Assembly (NCBI GenBank): GCA_048013815.1 | Contig: CM106585.1 | Span: 6,076,001 to 6,140,000, forward strand | Length of the DNA: 64,000 bases | Source of the DNA: Setoptus koraiensis | Lineage: Eukaryota > Arthropoda | Direction: 5' to 3' | In this document: piece after piece, positions 28,801 through 35,914 of the stretch | Position numbering within the stretch: the first letter of the stretch is position 1 | Layout of the letters: the number at the start of each line of letters is the position of its first letter | The notes under the pieces: model-generated | Told to the model about the DNA's origin: nothing | What the model saw: only the letters and a program-made list of their open reading frames with translations | The model's database searches: none | Position numbers and translations under genes: made by a program

Positions 28801-29815
28801 CAACAACTATTATCATTCCGCCGCGTCGTCCAATTCGGCCTCTTCAAGTGCCAATCACGTTCTAGACACAAATTCAACCTCTGTAAACTCATCCTCGTTT
28901 GCCGACAGAACTTGCGCACTTCCCACTATCGCCTACCAGCAACAACAACAACAAATGGCCGGATTGCACGCGCAACAAAACGGAAACAGTTACTACTTTA
29001 CCGTGTCGAGACCGCTTGATCCGCGCCAACACCAGCAACAGCGAAAGGGACGCAATCAAAATGCGCAATCTTTGTCGGATCAGCAGATGCTTTTGACACG
29101 TATGCTGGCCTCCAAGGCGACAGTTCACAAATATGTCAACGACTTCTTCTCATCAATATTGAATATATTTCCAAGTGGCACACTAACAACACCGACACTG
29201 GATGGCGTCGCCACTGGTGGCCAGATGAGCATCGGAACAACCAACAATTGTCCGCCTACAATAAAATGGTTGTTTGATCTGTTGGATGAGGCGGCCTTGA
29301 GTAACGGTATCACAGATCCGCAAGTTGTTCATTCGTGGAAGAGCAATAGTTTTCTGTTGAGATTTTGGGCAAATCTAATCAAGAATCCCGATTATATATT
29401 GGACGTCAACAAGACGCCCGTTGTTGATTCGTCGCTATCTGTGATTGCTCAAACGCTTATAGATTCTTGTTCGCCCACCGAATCTAAACTGTCGCCGGAC
29501 ACATCATGTAATAAGCTGCTCTTTACCAAGGATATTGTCAAGTATCGTCAACAGGTGAAGAAGTTCTACCAGCAAGTGGCCTCTATGAGACCCGTGAGCG
29601 ATCAAGAGATGAGCAAGTATATGAATTCGTTGTCAATGGTGCACACTAATCGCTTCAACACCGGCCTGGCTCTAAAAGAATTGTGCGTGTACGCCGCCAA
29701 ATACGGTGTTGAGTTGTTCGAGGCCCTCGACAATGATTATGTAAGCCAGCGGCTTGGCTTGGCTCAACAATTGGAGCAGTGCTTTAGAACGTTGCATGGT
29801 CAAAAGAATCAATGA
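11384..29815 (+). CDS. Plexin (semaphorin receptor), 5' end outside window
   Basis: Plexins are single-pass receptors for semaphorins. Their cytoplasmic split GAP domain acts on Rap and binds Rho GTPases to control axon guidance and cell adhesion. Eight exons join in frame: 11384-11512, 15718-15818, 16138-16348, 16843-17002, 17468-17564, 17788-18103, 25725-25817 and 26006-29815, about 1,638 residues in the window. In order they give the last Sema strand (YVATPYK), PSI1 (CGQYLSCRECSQSQNPFCGW), an IPT1-like module, PSI2 (CKDCVNAQWNCNWC), a linker module, PSI3, a Gln-rich stretch, a transmembrane helix, and the GAP with an inserted Rho-binding domain. GAP arginines are present in KDRVNVASL and LLRRTESVVEKML. 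The Sema start is missing, and A versus B type is unclear. The IPT stack usual between PSI3 and the membrane is absent. A polyadenylation signal follows at 30255. Confidence 0.93.
15641..15690. repeat. 10-bp minisatellite next to PSI1 exon
   Basis: Five copies of a GAACCAACGC unit (the first has one change) end 27 bases before the PSI1 exon, where a pyrimidine tract would normally be expected. Confidence 0.9.
15718..15818 (+). CDS. Plexin exon: PSI1
   Basis: This 101-base exon encodes the first plexin-semaphorin-integrin cysteine module, with CGQYLSCRECSQSQNPFCGW readable. It ends AGAAG|GTAAGC with two bases carried to the next exon. The acceptor (CAACAG) has almost no pyrimidine tract because a minisatellite lies just upstream. 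Confidence 0.88.
16138..16348 (+). CDS. Plexin exon: end of PSI1 and start of first IPT region
   Basis: This 211-base exon starts CTTRDEC (last PSI1 cysteines) and, after an Asn/Ala/Ser-rich insert, reads KCFEFLSINPDKIYIQN. That matches the conserved plexin segment after PSI1. Its phase joins correctly on both sides. Confidence 0.88.
16565..16614. repeat. 10-bp minisatellite in plexin intron
   Basis: Five units of TGAGCGCATA or close variants lie in the intron after the 16138-16348 exon. Confidence 0.88.
16843..17002 (+). CDS. Plexin exon: IPT1-like module, part 1
   Basis: The frame gives LQINQLPRLPATHSYKCLFG, typical of the first plexin IPT-like module. One base is carried to the next exon at 17468. 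The acceptor is CCTTGCAG and the donor AAAG|GTAAGC. Confidence 0.85.
17468..17564 (+). CDS. Plexin exon: IPT1-like module, part 2
   Basis: This encodes DHIVVDLAIKSSETNTEFLH and then ITFFDC, the plexin stretch that leads into PSI2. It lies between TTTAG and AAC|GTAAGT, with two bases carried into the next exon. Confidence 0.87.
17631..17670. repeat. (GTC)n trinucleotide tract
   Basis: About 13 uninterrupted GTC units lie inside the short plexin intron before the PSI2 exon. The open frame through it (an arginine run) is not coding. Confidence 0.9.
17788..18103 (+). CDS. Plexin exon: PSI2 and following linker module
   Basis: It begins CKDCVNAQWNCNWCLNENVC, the second PSI module. After a Gln-rich insert it reads YCPTFVNQRDNEILIPDGVE, matching the plexin module that starts 'CP' and 'IPVGV'. 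It ends in phase 0 at AAG|GTAAGT and joins the exon at 25725, 7.6 kb downstream. Confidence 0.88.
22135..22169. repeat. (GT)n microsatellite
   Basis: GT run of about 35 bases in the large plexin intron. Confidence 0.92.
22549..22589. repeat. Inverted repeat, 12-bp arms
   Basis: The arms TTCTAGGTTGGC (22549-22560) and GCCAACCTAGAA (22578-22589) are exact reverse complements around a 17-base loop. The sequence lies inside a plexin intron; function unknown. Confidence 0.75.
22803..22841. repeat. (CA)n microsatellite
   Basis: CA run of about 39 bases in the plexin intron. Confidence 0.92.
22987..23059. repeat. Inverted repeat, 14-bp arms with 45-base loop
   Basis: CGTCCGAAAGCAGC (22987-23000) and GCTGCTTTCGGACG (23046-23059) are perfect reverse complements. 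As RNA this would fold into a hairpin of about 73 nucleotides. It sits in an unusually non-repetitive part of the plexin intron. Confidence 0.75.
25087..25116. repeat. 30-bp perfect palindrome
   Basis: The 30 bases, GGACAGTTCGCTTTC followed directly by its reverse complement, form a loopless palindrome. CACT on the left and AGTG on the right extend the symmetry with one extra base. A third copy of GGACAGTTCG lies at 25130-25139. Confidence 0.9.
25725..25817 (+). CDS. Plexin exon: linker module before PSI3
   Basis: This 93-base, phase 0 exon encodes GTFHCNIEIENDKMQVRARI and ends RIICDRLT. The C...V.A..I.C pattern is that of the plexin module between PSI2 and PSI3. The splice signals are ACAG and ACG|GTAAGT. 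Confidence 0.85.
26006..29815 (+). CDS. Plexin terminal exon: PSI3, transmembrane helix, entire cytoplasmic GAP
   Basis: One 3.8-kb exon encodes PSI3 (CSNCLALDYSRYQCAWC), about 150 Gln/Asn/Pro-rich residues, a transmembrane helix (near 26695-26785), the juxtamembrane helix, the first GAP half (NTLEAQSTFSIKDRVNVASL and LLLRRTESVVEKMLTNW, 27200-27520) and the Rho-binding domain. That domain is interrupted by His/Gln runs (about 27690-28440). A Ser/Gln-rich spacer then leads to the second GAP half (WKSNSFLLRFWANLIKNP, 29060-29800). The three GAP sequence blocks are intact, so the receptor is probably active. No IPT domain follows PSI3. Most animal plexins split this region into many exons. Confidence 0.93.
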   Translation, partial: YTYAEERDQIQAQLTVMWNENKFIDTTNITIYKCHLLAASLQQQTSGHSLKSDCSNCLALDYSRYQCAWCSQACQYQPQCQTVAQRSCPPVQADDYLIQQQQQPPLNAIQTINQMFAPIGAPRAFPADRPAATTAIIRDRPDMLADMQNRLSASGTANAPCHVDGTRVICMTSQHKFNNGINNNNNNFSPTESFMPASTNGGIQPDYMGAPPMQDDQGQQQTTPTTAQSISWSILSILLFLLGITMLLFILYTLLIVFHRYYHSNGATGVLSAFNVGGVIVGHNCDAGNHQHLKDERQFKRIQLQMESLERSIKNECHLASVALQQDLTDVYKELEISGAPVLSYKNYIIKVFFPGLSNHPLLVTTTGNDNNARARLVEQQHDPAMEYFERLILNKSFLVTFINTLEAQSTFSIKDRVNVASLLMIILMDRMDYTTDILRTLLFQLVEKSSKKQSAFHLHVNGAGDAQQQSANSAYHQQQQQHLLLRRTESVVEKMLTNWLAINMYDSMRLESGNALYMLFQALKLQIEKGPLDAITNEAYYSLSEEHLLREPRIEFETLTLYVLIDKNFYKHLQSCSNIKTTTATNGSQSPDNGSSGAIYDLVGPPTPVPSQGGAASFSLQPTLLLDTHNNAIYEGNNTNSNQFDQFIRQQQQQQHSYHQATLTIRVLDCDTVSQVKTKILDRLYKNSPKIGRLEAEDVELELHQLHHNHQQQQQHHHHHHVTAGQTLTNNLRFGLANHQVGSLGQTSKTLNHHFISQQQQQQQHAMMQQPMQATVLSDQDFSNVTTFNGWKRVNTMRHYGVKDQSILALNIVRQPPSPSANYHATATLNNGSNTAMDTNYQLQNPYAEIQYGSFNAVNVKPEELGLARLAASTGYRLWHLVREDSSNMAVSSAASTSSSTSASPSSLLFNSSSVPVVAIKQQQQQQQHPINNYYHSAASSNSASSSANHVLDTNSTSVNSSSFADRTCALPTIAYQQQQQQMAGLHAQQNGNSYYFTVSRPLDPRQHQQQRKGRNQNAQSLSDQQMLLTRMLASKATVHKYVNDFFSSILNIFPSGTLTTPTLDGVATGGQMSIGTTNNCPPTIKWLFDLLDEAALSNGITDPQVVHSWKSNSFLLRFWANLIKNPDYILDVNKTPVVDSSLSVIAQTLIDSCSPTESKLSPDTSCNKLLFTKDIVKYRQQVKKFYQQVASMRPVSDQEMSKYMNSLSMVHTNRFNTGLALKELCVYAAKYGVELFEALDNDYVSQRLGLAQQLEQCFRTLHGQKNQ

Positions 29816-30437
29816 CAACATCATAACAACGAGTGATCAACTAATTGTGAATACAAACTAAGCAAACATAATTACCTAATTTTTGATTATGTGATTATAT
29901 CATTAACAAATCACATCATAATCAACATTACTATGTTATTTAATAAGTTAAATAGACAAAAAGTTACTGTGATTTCAAGCAAAAAACGACTATTTTGTAC
30001 AACTACTACCTACCTATTATACTATTACCGCCGCCACTACTGTATCCACCAACACACAATTATCACCGTATAAAATGTGTGACAACAAGACTACAGTTAT
30101 AGTCGCGACAGGAAAAACTGACACACAACATTGCCGGCATTGCATCGATCCAATCGTTGGTGGTTTGTGATCAAGTCAGTTTAAAAATTTAATCAGTGAG
30201 AAATTAATCAGAATTGATTAGAATTAGATTCATGTAAACAACAATGAATCGTTAAATAAATATCAGACATCATTAAAACAAAATTCATGAGACATTCATG
30301 TTAGTGTAACATGTTATTTTTTCTTTTAGTGGTTCTTACTCAAAGTTTTCTATCAATTTCATCGATCGCAAGAACAATAGATTGGTGGGCGTCAAGTCTA
30401 TCGCATGTTGCTCACTGTGTAACCAGCTATAAACGCA
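29816..30437. other. Convergent spacer between plexin and Cul5
   Basis: AT-rich 3' flank shared by the two tail-to-tail genes. It holds the plexin polyadenylation signal. I see no coding sequence. Confidence 0.7.
30255..30260 (+). terminator. AATAAA polyadenylation signal for plexin
   Basis: AATAAA lies 440 bases after the plexin stop codon in AT-rich sequence. It is the clearest signal on this strand before Cul5. Confidence 0.5.
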
Positions 30438-33232
30438 TCAAGCAAGATAAATGAAAATATTCATATCATTGTCATCACGCTTCATATAGCGCTGCTCGAT
30501 CAACCATTCAATTTGTTCTTTTATCATCTTTTTTGAGGGTAAAAACATATTCTTCAAAATCTCGACTAGTTCGATTTGTAGTTGGGCATTAGATAGGCGC
30601 CGCCGCATTTTCATTATTTTCACTATGGCCTCTTGAGTTCTAAGTATTCTTAATTGAACAATGCTATCATTGTCTTCCTCGCGACTTTTTTCCGTTGACA
30701 GTTGTAAGCGTCCTATTAGATTGACACGTCCGCGAGTTTGAGGTTTTCCATTTTTACTGTAACATACGTAGCACGTAAATGAATATCATTAGTCAATAAT
30801 TAGTGTTTGTATATGTGGCAGGTCAATGGTTTGCAGGTGGTCATATTACTTACATTAAGCAGAAGTCCTGATTGACATATAACGAACTGGAATCGTCAAA
30901 GTCTTTGAGATTTTTCACCTCCGGCTCGCAGAGTAAAAGCTGACGCTTTAGTTTCGGATTGCATACCAACGACTGAGAAAGAGGAAAATGAACGAAATTA
31001 ATTATCCCTCTGAGTAATCAGACCCGCTGCAAACATTACAAGGCAATCATACTGACTGTCATTAAAAATACTTACCCAAAGCGTCTTCTTAAGTTCAATA
31101 TTGGGCAACTCGGTTGCTAGTCTCAGATCCTCGAAGCTGATCTTATCGAAAGAGCGCTCATTCCAGGCAAATAGCACTGCCATTTGGAAGGCGGTAACAT
31201 CCAGATCAAATTTTCCATTGTTTGTAGTGAAAGTCAATGTTCCATTTGACATATGATGATACCAAATCAATTTTCTACCCGAATGTTTTGTCTTATAGAA
31301 CTCCTCAATTTCCGGCACAATCTCTTCCATTTCTCTGGGTAGCGTGACGGGTATACGTTCGCCACCTCTGGACCAGGCACCGGCGTTGAGAATTTTGATG
31401 TTGATCGCATCGAGATTTTTTGCCATCCTCTCACTATTGGTTGCTGCAGTAGCTGGTGACATTGAACTACTGTCGTTATTTGAATGATTTATGTCGCCAC
31501 CGCTACTTGCGGACGATGATTGTTGCTGTTGTTGACTTTTCACTGACGATACTGTTATTATTGGCTGCTGTTGAGCACCCGGTTGCCTGAGACTATTCTT
31601 GAATTGTTGGTGCAGGTCCTCACTCACTTTTATATCTTGGAACATACGCGCCAACTTGTTAATGTGATCCGCTGGCATACCCAATTCCCTAAGGCACTCT
31701 ACCATATTTTCTTCTTTTTCACTATCTGCCGATGCGTTCAATATCAATCTACGCGTCAAATGGGCCTTGTGATAGCGCATAAAAACATCCTTGTTTTGTA
31801 CATATTTCAATACCAGAAGCACATCTTTCAGTTTGGCATCAATCTCGTCCGTTGTTAATTTTCGACTTAGAGCTGTTCTCCTCAATAACATATCACAGTA
31901 GTTGGCTAATAATTCGGGGCAACGAGATTCAGGTAGGCATTTCATTGTATGAGCATTATTGATTGACATTGCGAGAGATTGTTGTTGTAGTTGCTGCAAA
32001 GGTGATGCAACTTCACTGGAATTGTTAACAATAGCCCCAACGCCCTTACTTAGTTGTTGCTGTTGCAAAATATTGATTGTTTGATTACGTGATTTAGTTG
32101 GCAATTCTAATTTAAATATCCTAGTATCATTAACAACTGTCTTAAATGCTTGATCTCTGACTGTGGTGGCTCGCGGATCGTCTTCGAAGGCCTGCCATAC
32201 AAGATGGCTAAATTTGTGAAATAATCTAAGTAATTGCTCAACATATTTCTCCGAATCTTGCGTTATGGTGTCCGCAGAGGCCATCATATCATCGAGGCCC
32301 TTGGCGCAAATATGCTGACCTAAGTATTCTAGCATCTTTTCTACGCCTGATTCCTTGAGTTTGTCCATGAGTTTAAACATGAGCTTTAATTCGTCTGTCA
32401 TATTTTTCTCTATAAGCGATGGACACTCATTTAGTATAACTTCCCTAAAATTGGCTACTAAAATTTTTATACAACAATCATTGATTGATTTTATGGATTG
32501 AGCATTTGTCTCCAAGTACCTCCTGGCTCGTGCCTCCTCCTCTTTCAATTTCAAACTGGCCCATTTCATGTATTCCAAGACACCGTTTTCATATAAATAG
32601 GCCTGGGCTCTTGTTCTATAGTATTCTTCAGTTTCTTTCAAATAGTGCTTTTCAAAGCATTGTCTGTAGATCTTGAGTCTATCACTCGGATCTGAGCACA
32701 AATTAACATAGGACTCTCTAACACCAATAACAAGCTGAGAATCAAAAGTTTCACCGAGACGCTCGGCCCATAATAATTTCATTGCACTGTCTTGTAGTTT
32801 ACCTTGGATAGACGAAAATATGCTACTGTTCCATAAATCAAGCATCATGGTTCTAATAACATTATCTATGCTCTGATTATTTCTTAGATTGGACTTTTTT
32901 TTGCTATTCATAGCCATATCAAGTTGACAGAATGGCATTGGAACATAATTACATTGTTGATAAAACTTCTCCCATGCCTCAACATATGCTCGCAATAGCG
33001 AGTATTCATCTTGATGACTGAGTACGGTACATTGGACACCGATTATGAAATCAAGAATGTCGTGTTTAAGAGCCTGGTGTATCTTGAAACAGCCTTTGTC
33101 GTCCCATAGACAGACTATGTGGACGTCGCCAAATAGATCGTGCCATTCCTTTTTACTGACAGATTTCTGATGTAGTAACTTCTGGACGACAGGTCTCATT
33201 CGAGGCCAGTTTACCTCAAATCCTTTCTCCAT
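30438..33232 (-). CDS. Cul5: Cullin-5, scaffold of a RING ubiquitin ligase
   Basis: Cul5 is the scaffold of CRL5 ubiquitin ligases, binding SOCS-box adaptors through elongins at its N-terminus and Rbx2 at its C-terminus. Three exons join in phase: 33232-31076, 30972-30854 and 30756-30438, about 864 residues against 780 in human CUL5. The N-terminus reads DLFGDVHIVCLWDDKG and KIHQALK as in CUL5. The cullin homology region includes VLLVLKYVQNKDVFMRYHKA. The end reads VQLRILRTQEAIVKIMKMR, containing the neddylation lysine (IVKIMKM), and the protein stops with the Cul5-like tail FIYLA. The extra length is Gln/Ser/Asn-rich insertions near 31980-32080 and 31440-31620. It starts about 730 bases from the divergent ATP6AP2-like gene. 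Confidence 0.96.
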
Positions 33233-33960
33233 ATTACCATAGGTATGTGGGCTTATATTATATATAAATAATACAATTTTTCTATGAAATAAATAGTTGC
33301 TGTAAATAATATGTATACGAATAGGCGATAATTATTATGATAGTCTGATAATTGTTTGATCCATTATTTGTGTCACCTGATTACTTGTTATGAAGGCGCT
33401 TACACATGGTAATAGCAGTATATATATTTATATAAACTAACATGAAAAAAATATAAATTTCAGCCGAAAATATAATTGAGTGAAACTGGTCTGCAGTTGA
33501 CGCATGTTACAGCTCTATAGCCGCCCATCTATTCGTATTGTATAATTGATCTTGTTTACTTGAAATATAAGGTGACTGCTGTATCCTTCGTACTGTGCGC
33601 ACGAACGAAATTGGGTTCCGCACAGAGCGTGACTCATCTGCTTTAGCGCTCACTCAACCGACACTGTGATATTCGGCGCACCACTGTTGTGTGTGCCAGC
33701 AAAACTACGCCATGTGCAATAGTCGGCTTTGACGGTGCATTTATAACGTTTCTGATCGAGGCGCACTAGTTTATGGTCACCCCATATAAACACAGAGGGT
33801 CTGGTCACAAACAAAACATCTGGATATAGTCTTCAATATTTCATTGTGTTGTCTTGGTTTATCCACTATTATTATCAAACGAATATTGATTTGTATCACT
33901 CTCTATCTATTAATATTATTATCATCATAGTCCATTGTTGAAATTACTAGCTGCAGGACC
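33233..33960. promoter_or_regulatory. Divergent promoter region between Cul5 and the ATP6AP2-like gene
   Basis: About 730 AT-rich bases separate two start codons pointing away from each other. A TATAAA at 33785-33790 faces the + gene, followed by a long leader. No large ectodomain-coding frame lies here on the + strand, which matters for reading the next gene as complete. Confidence 0.5.
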
Positions 33961-34230
33961 ATGCCACACGTAAGCTTGTCGTCGGTGGCCATATTATTAT
34001 CGGCCGTATTTCAATTCTTCGTCGTCTCATGCCAAGCCGATGGCTTGAAAAGACTCAATCTGGCCCCACTATACGACTCCCAGTTTCATGTACCATTCTC
34101 ATTAATAGCTTTCAGCTCCATTGTTTTGGTGCTGGCCGCTTTTGGAGTTTCGGTGGCCATGTGGAACCTGGATCCCGGCAGGGATTCTATCATTTACCGA
34201 ATGACTGGCCAACGAAAGAAGGACCAGTGA
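33961..34230 (+). CDS. ATP6AP2: Short ATP6AP2-like protein: only the C-terminal membrane fragment
   Basis: ATP6AP2 (the prorenin receptor) is an accessory subunit of the V-ATPase. Its C-terminal 'M8.9' fragment stays bound in the V0 membrane sector after the large ectodomain is cleaved off. This 89-residue frame has a signal peptide (to about SCQA), a short stalk with LNLAPLYDSQFHVPFSL, one transmembrane helix, and MWNLDPGRDSIIYRMTGQRK, which closely matches the family tail WNMDPGYDSIIYRMT. It ends KKDQ, a KKxx-type ER-retrieval motif. The usual roughly 300-residue ectodomain is missing, and no upstream exons fit before Cul5. ATG context is good. A polyadenylation signal follows at 34374. Family assignment is strong; that this is the whole gene is inference. 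Confidence 0.85.
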   Translation: MPHVSLSSVAILLSAVFQFFVVSCQADGLKRLNLAPLYDSQFHVPFSLIAFSSIVLVLAAFGVSVAMWNLDPGRDSIIYRMTGQRKKDQ

Positions 34231-34373
34231 GGAATATTCACCGGCAAATGTGTACACTAGATACTTGCAGCATTTTCGTGTCAATGAACGAAATGAAGTC
34301 TGACAAACTCAAAATTTGTTTTAGTCAATATTATCATATGCTCATCATGTAACCCAGAATACAATCAATAATG

Positions 34374-34379
34374 AATAAA
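34374..34379 (+). terminator. AATAAA signal for the ATP6AP2-like gene
   Basis: AATAAA 144 bases after the stop codon. Confidence 0.6.
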
Positions 34380-34451
34380 AACAGCAGCATATAGCCCAGA
34401 CACTTGGTTTGCCTACGAGCTACACTAGTTATATTCTAGTATAATGTTTTG

Positions 34452-34457
34452 TTTATT
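34452..34457 (-). terminator. AATAAA signal for the NEK kinase gene
   Basis: TTTATT on + reads AATAAA on -, about 95 bases past the NEK stop codon. The two convergent 3' ends are only some 70-100 bases apart. Confidence 0.55.
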
Positions 34458-34550
34458 ATTTTTTAATTATCTAATTTTATTATCACACAGCCACAGCTTA
34501 CTACATCAGATCATAAACTATGGGATGGTTCAGTTGGAGTTGGGACCAAT

Positions 34551-35786
34551 TTAAAAGGATTTCACCAGGGTCAATTGTTCTTCATACAAACTATCCACAA
34601 CAAGGCATATTTCATCCATTTTAGGCCTGAGCTCGTGTTGAGGATTCAGACAGTGACCGATCAATTCTTTGAGTTTGCTAGAGAAGTTGGCCTCTATTGG
34701 CCGAAAATGACCATTATTAATTCGATCAATGAGATCTTGTAGATTTATTATGTCGCCTCTATTATCATATTCTATATGGTGATTTGGCTGAGCCGTGGCA
34801 ACCAAGCGATCGGGCTGATCGTACTGGTAACCAGCACAAAAGGGAGGCCTGAGTGCCATCAATTCGTACAAGACACAACCCACCGACCAGACGTCTGAAC
34901 TAAAACCATAACCAGATTGTCTTATTCTTTCCGGTGCCATATAATAGAATGTGCCCACCAGCGAGTAGGCGTCCATTGTTTGTGGACTAAAGTACCGGCC
35001 CAAACCGAAATCTCCCAATTTTACGCAACCGCTGCTTGTCATAAATATGTTGGCCGGTTTAATATCACGGTGTAGCACGCTCTTAGAATGAATATACTTG
35101 ACCGCAGAGCAAATTTGAGTAAAGTACTTCAACACTGTCTTCTCCGTCAATAATTGATGTTGCTTCAGGAAGTGTCTTATCAATTTTGACAGGTCGCCAC
35201 CGTCTGCCAATTCGAGCACTATAAATAGGTCATTTTTATCTATAAATGATAAACTGTATCTTATTATATTTGGATGGTCAAGCTTCTGCAATAGATTGAT
35301 CTCTCTCAGGCAATCCACTCTAGATTTGGCGTCTTTCATATCGAATATTTTCACTCTTTTTAGAGCCACAATATGACTATCGTCCTTGTGGTGGTTGCTT
35401 TTGAATATCTTGTTGCTTGCCCCCTTTCTGCTGGTAGTTATTTTCTTGTGCCTGATAGATCTAGATCGGACATGAAAGCGATTGTGATGAAAATCTTTGC
35501 CTTTGTCTTGTGAAATAGCTTTGAAAAGTTGACTTGACTCGTTTGGAGTATGGTCATTCGGAGTTACGCGTTGCTGTTGATCACTGGCAGCAAACACTGG
35601 CGTCACGATTGTTGCGTCACAAATTGAAGCGTTCAACCATTTCGCCTTGTACACATCACTAAATTGTCCCTTGCCGATTGGCTTGATTAATTCAAATTTT
35701 GGCTTGTAGGTCAAGTTGTCCAGATTGGTCATTGGATGACCAGGCAAATGGGCGCCCACATCCGGTTGTTGTTGACAATGTTGCAT
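34551..35786 (-). CDS. NEK6/7: NEK6/7-type serine/threonine kinase
   Basis: NEK6/7 kinases act in mitosis below NEK9. The single 411-residue exon is longer than human NEK6/7 (about 300-313). It has the short N-terminus and glycine loop GKGQFSDVYKA, the lysine motif VALKRVKIFDMKDAKSRVDC, ELADGGDLSKLI, catalytic HRDIKPANIF, the DFG motif in KLGDFGLGRYFS, and activation loop SLVGTFYYMAPER, where the family usually has GTPYYMSPE. All catalytic residues are present, so it is probably active. Two insertions stand out: about 80 basic, Ser-rich residues between strands 2 and 3 (35403-35640) and a shorter one after the CAGYQYDQ segment. I found no good splice signals that would remove the first one. 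Confidence 0.93.
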   Translation of the reverse strand: MQHCQQQPDVGAHLPGHPMTNLDNLTYKPKFELIKPIGKGQFSDVYKAKWLNASICDATIVTPVFAASDQQQRVTPNDHTPNESSQLFKAISQDKGKDFHHNRFHVRSRSIRHKKITTSRKGASNKIFKSNHHKDDSHIVALKRVKIFDMKDAKSRVDCLREINLLQKLDHPNIIRYSLSFIDKNDLFIVLELADGGDLSKLIRHFLKQHQLLTEKTVLKYFTQICSAVKYIHSKSVLHRDIKPANIFMTSSGCVKLGDFGLGRYFSPQTMDAYSLVGTFYYMAPERIRQSGYGFSSDVWSVGCVLYELMALRPPFCAGYQYDQPDRLVATAQPNHHIEYDNRGDIINLQDLIDRINNGHFRPIEANFSSKLKELIGHCLNPQHELRPKMDEICLVVDSLYEEQLTLVKSF

Positions 35787-35836
35787 AATGACACTGCTAG
35801 CTGTGATGATATTCCGATCTATCTATTATGGATCTA

Positions 35837-35914
35837 TATTGTAAATCTCTATTGTAAATCGCTATTGTGGATCTCTTTTGTGGATCTGTTCTGTAGATCG
35901 TTATTGTGGATCGT
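35837..35914. repeat. 13-bp minisatellite upstream of NEK
   Basis: Six diverged units of TATTGTAAATCTC type, period 13, just upstream of the NEK start codon. Confidence 0.8.
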
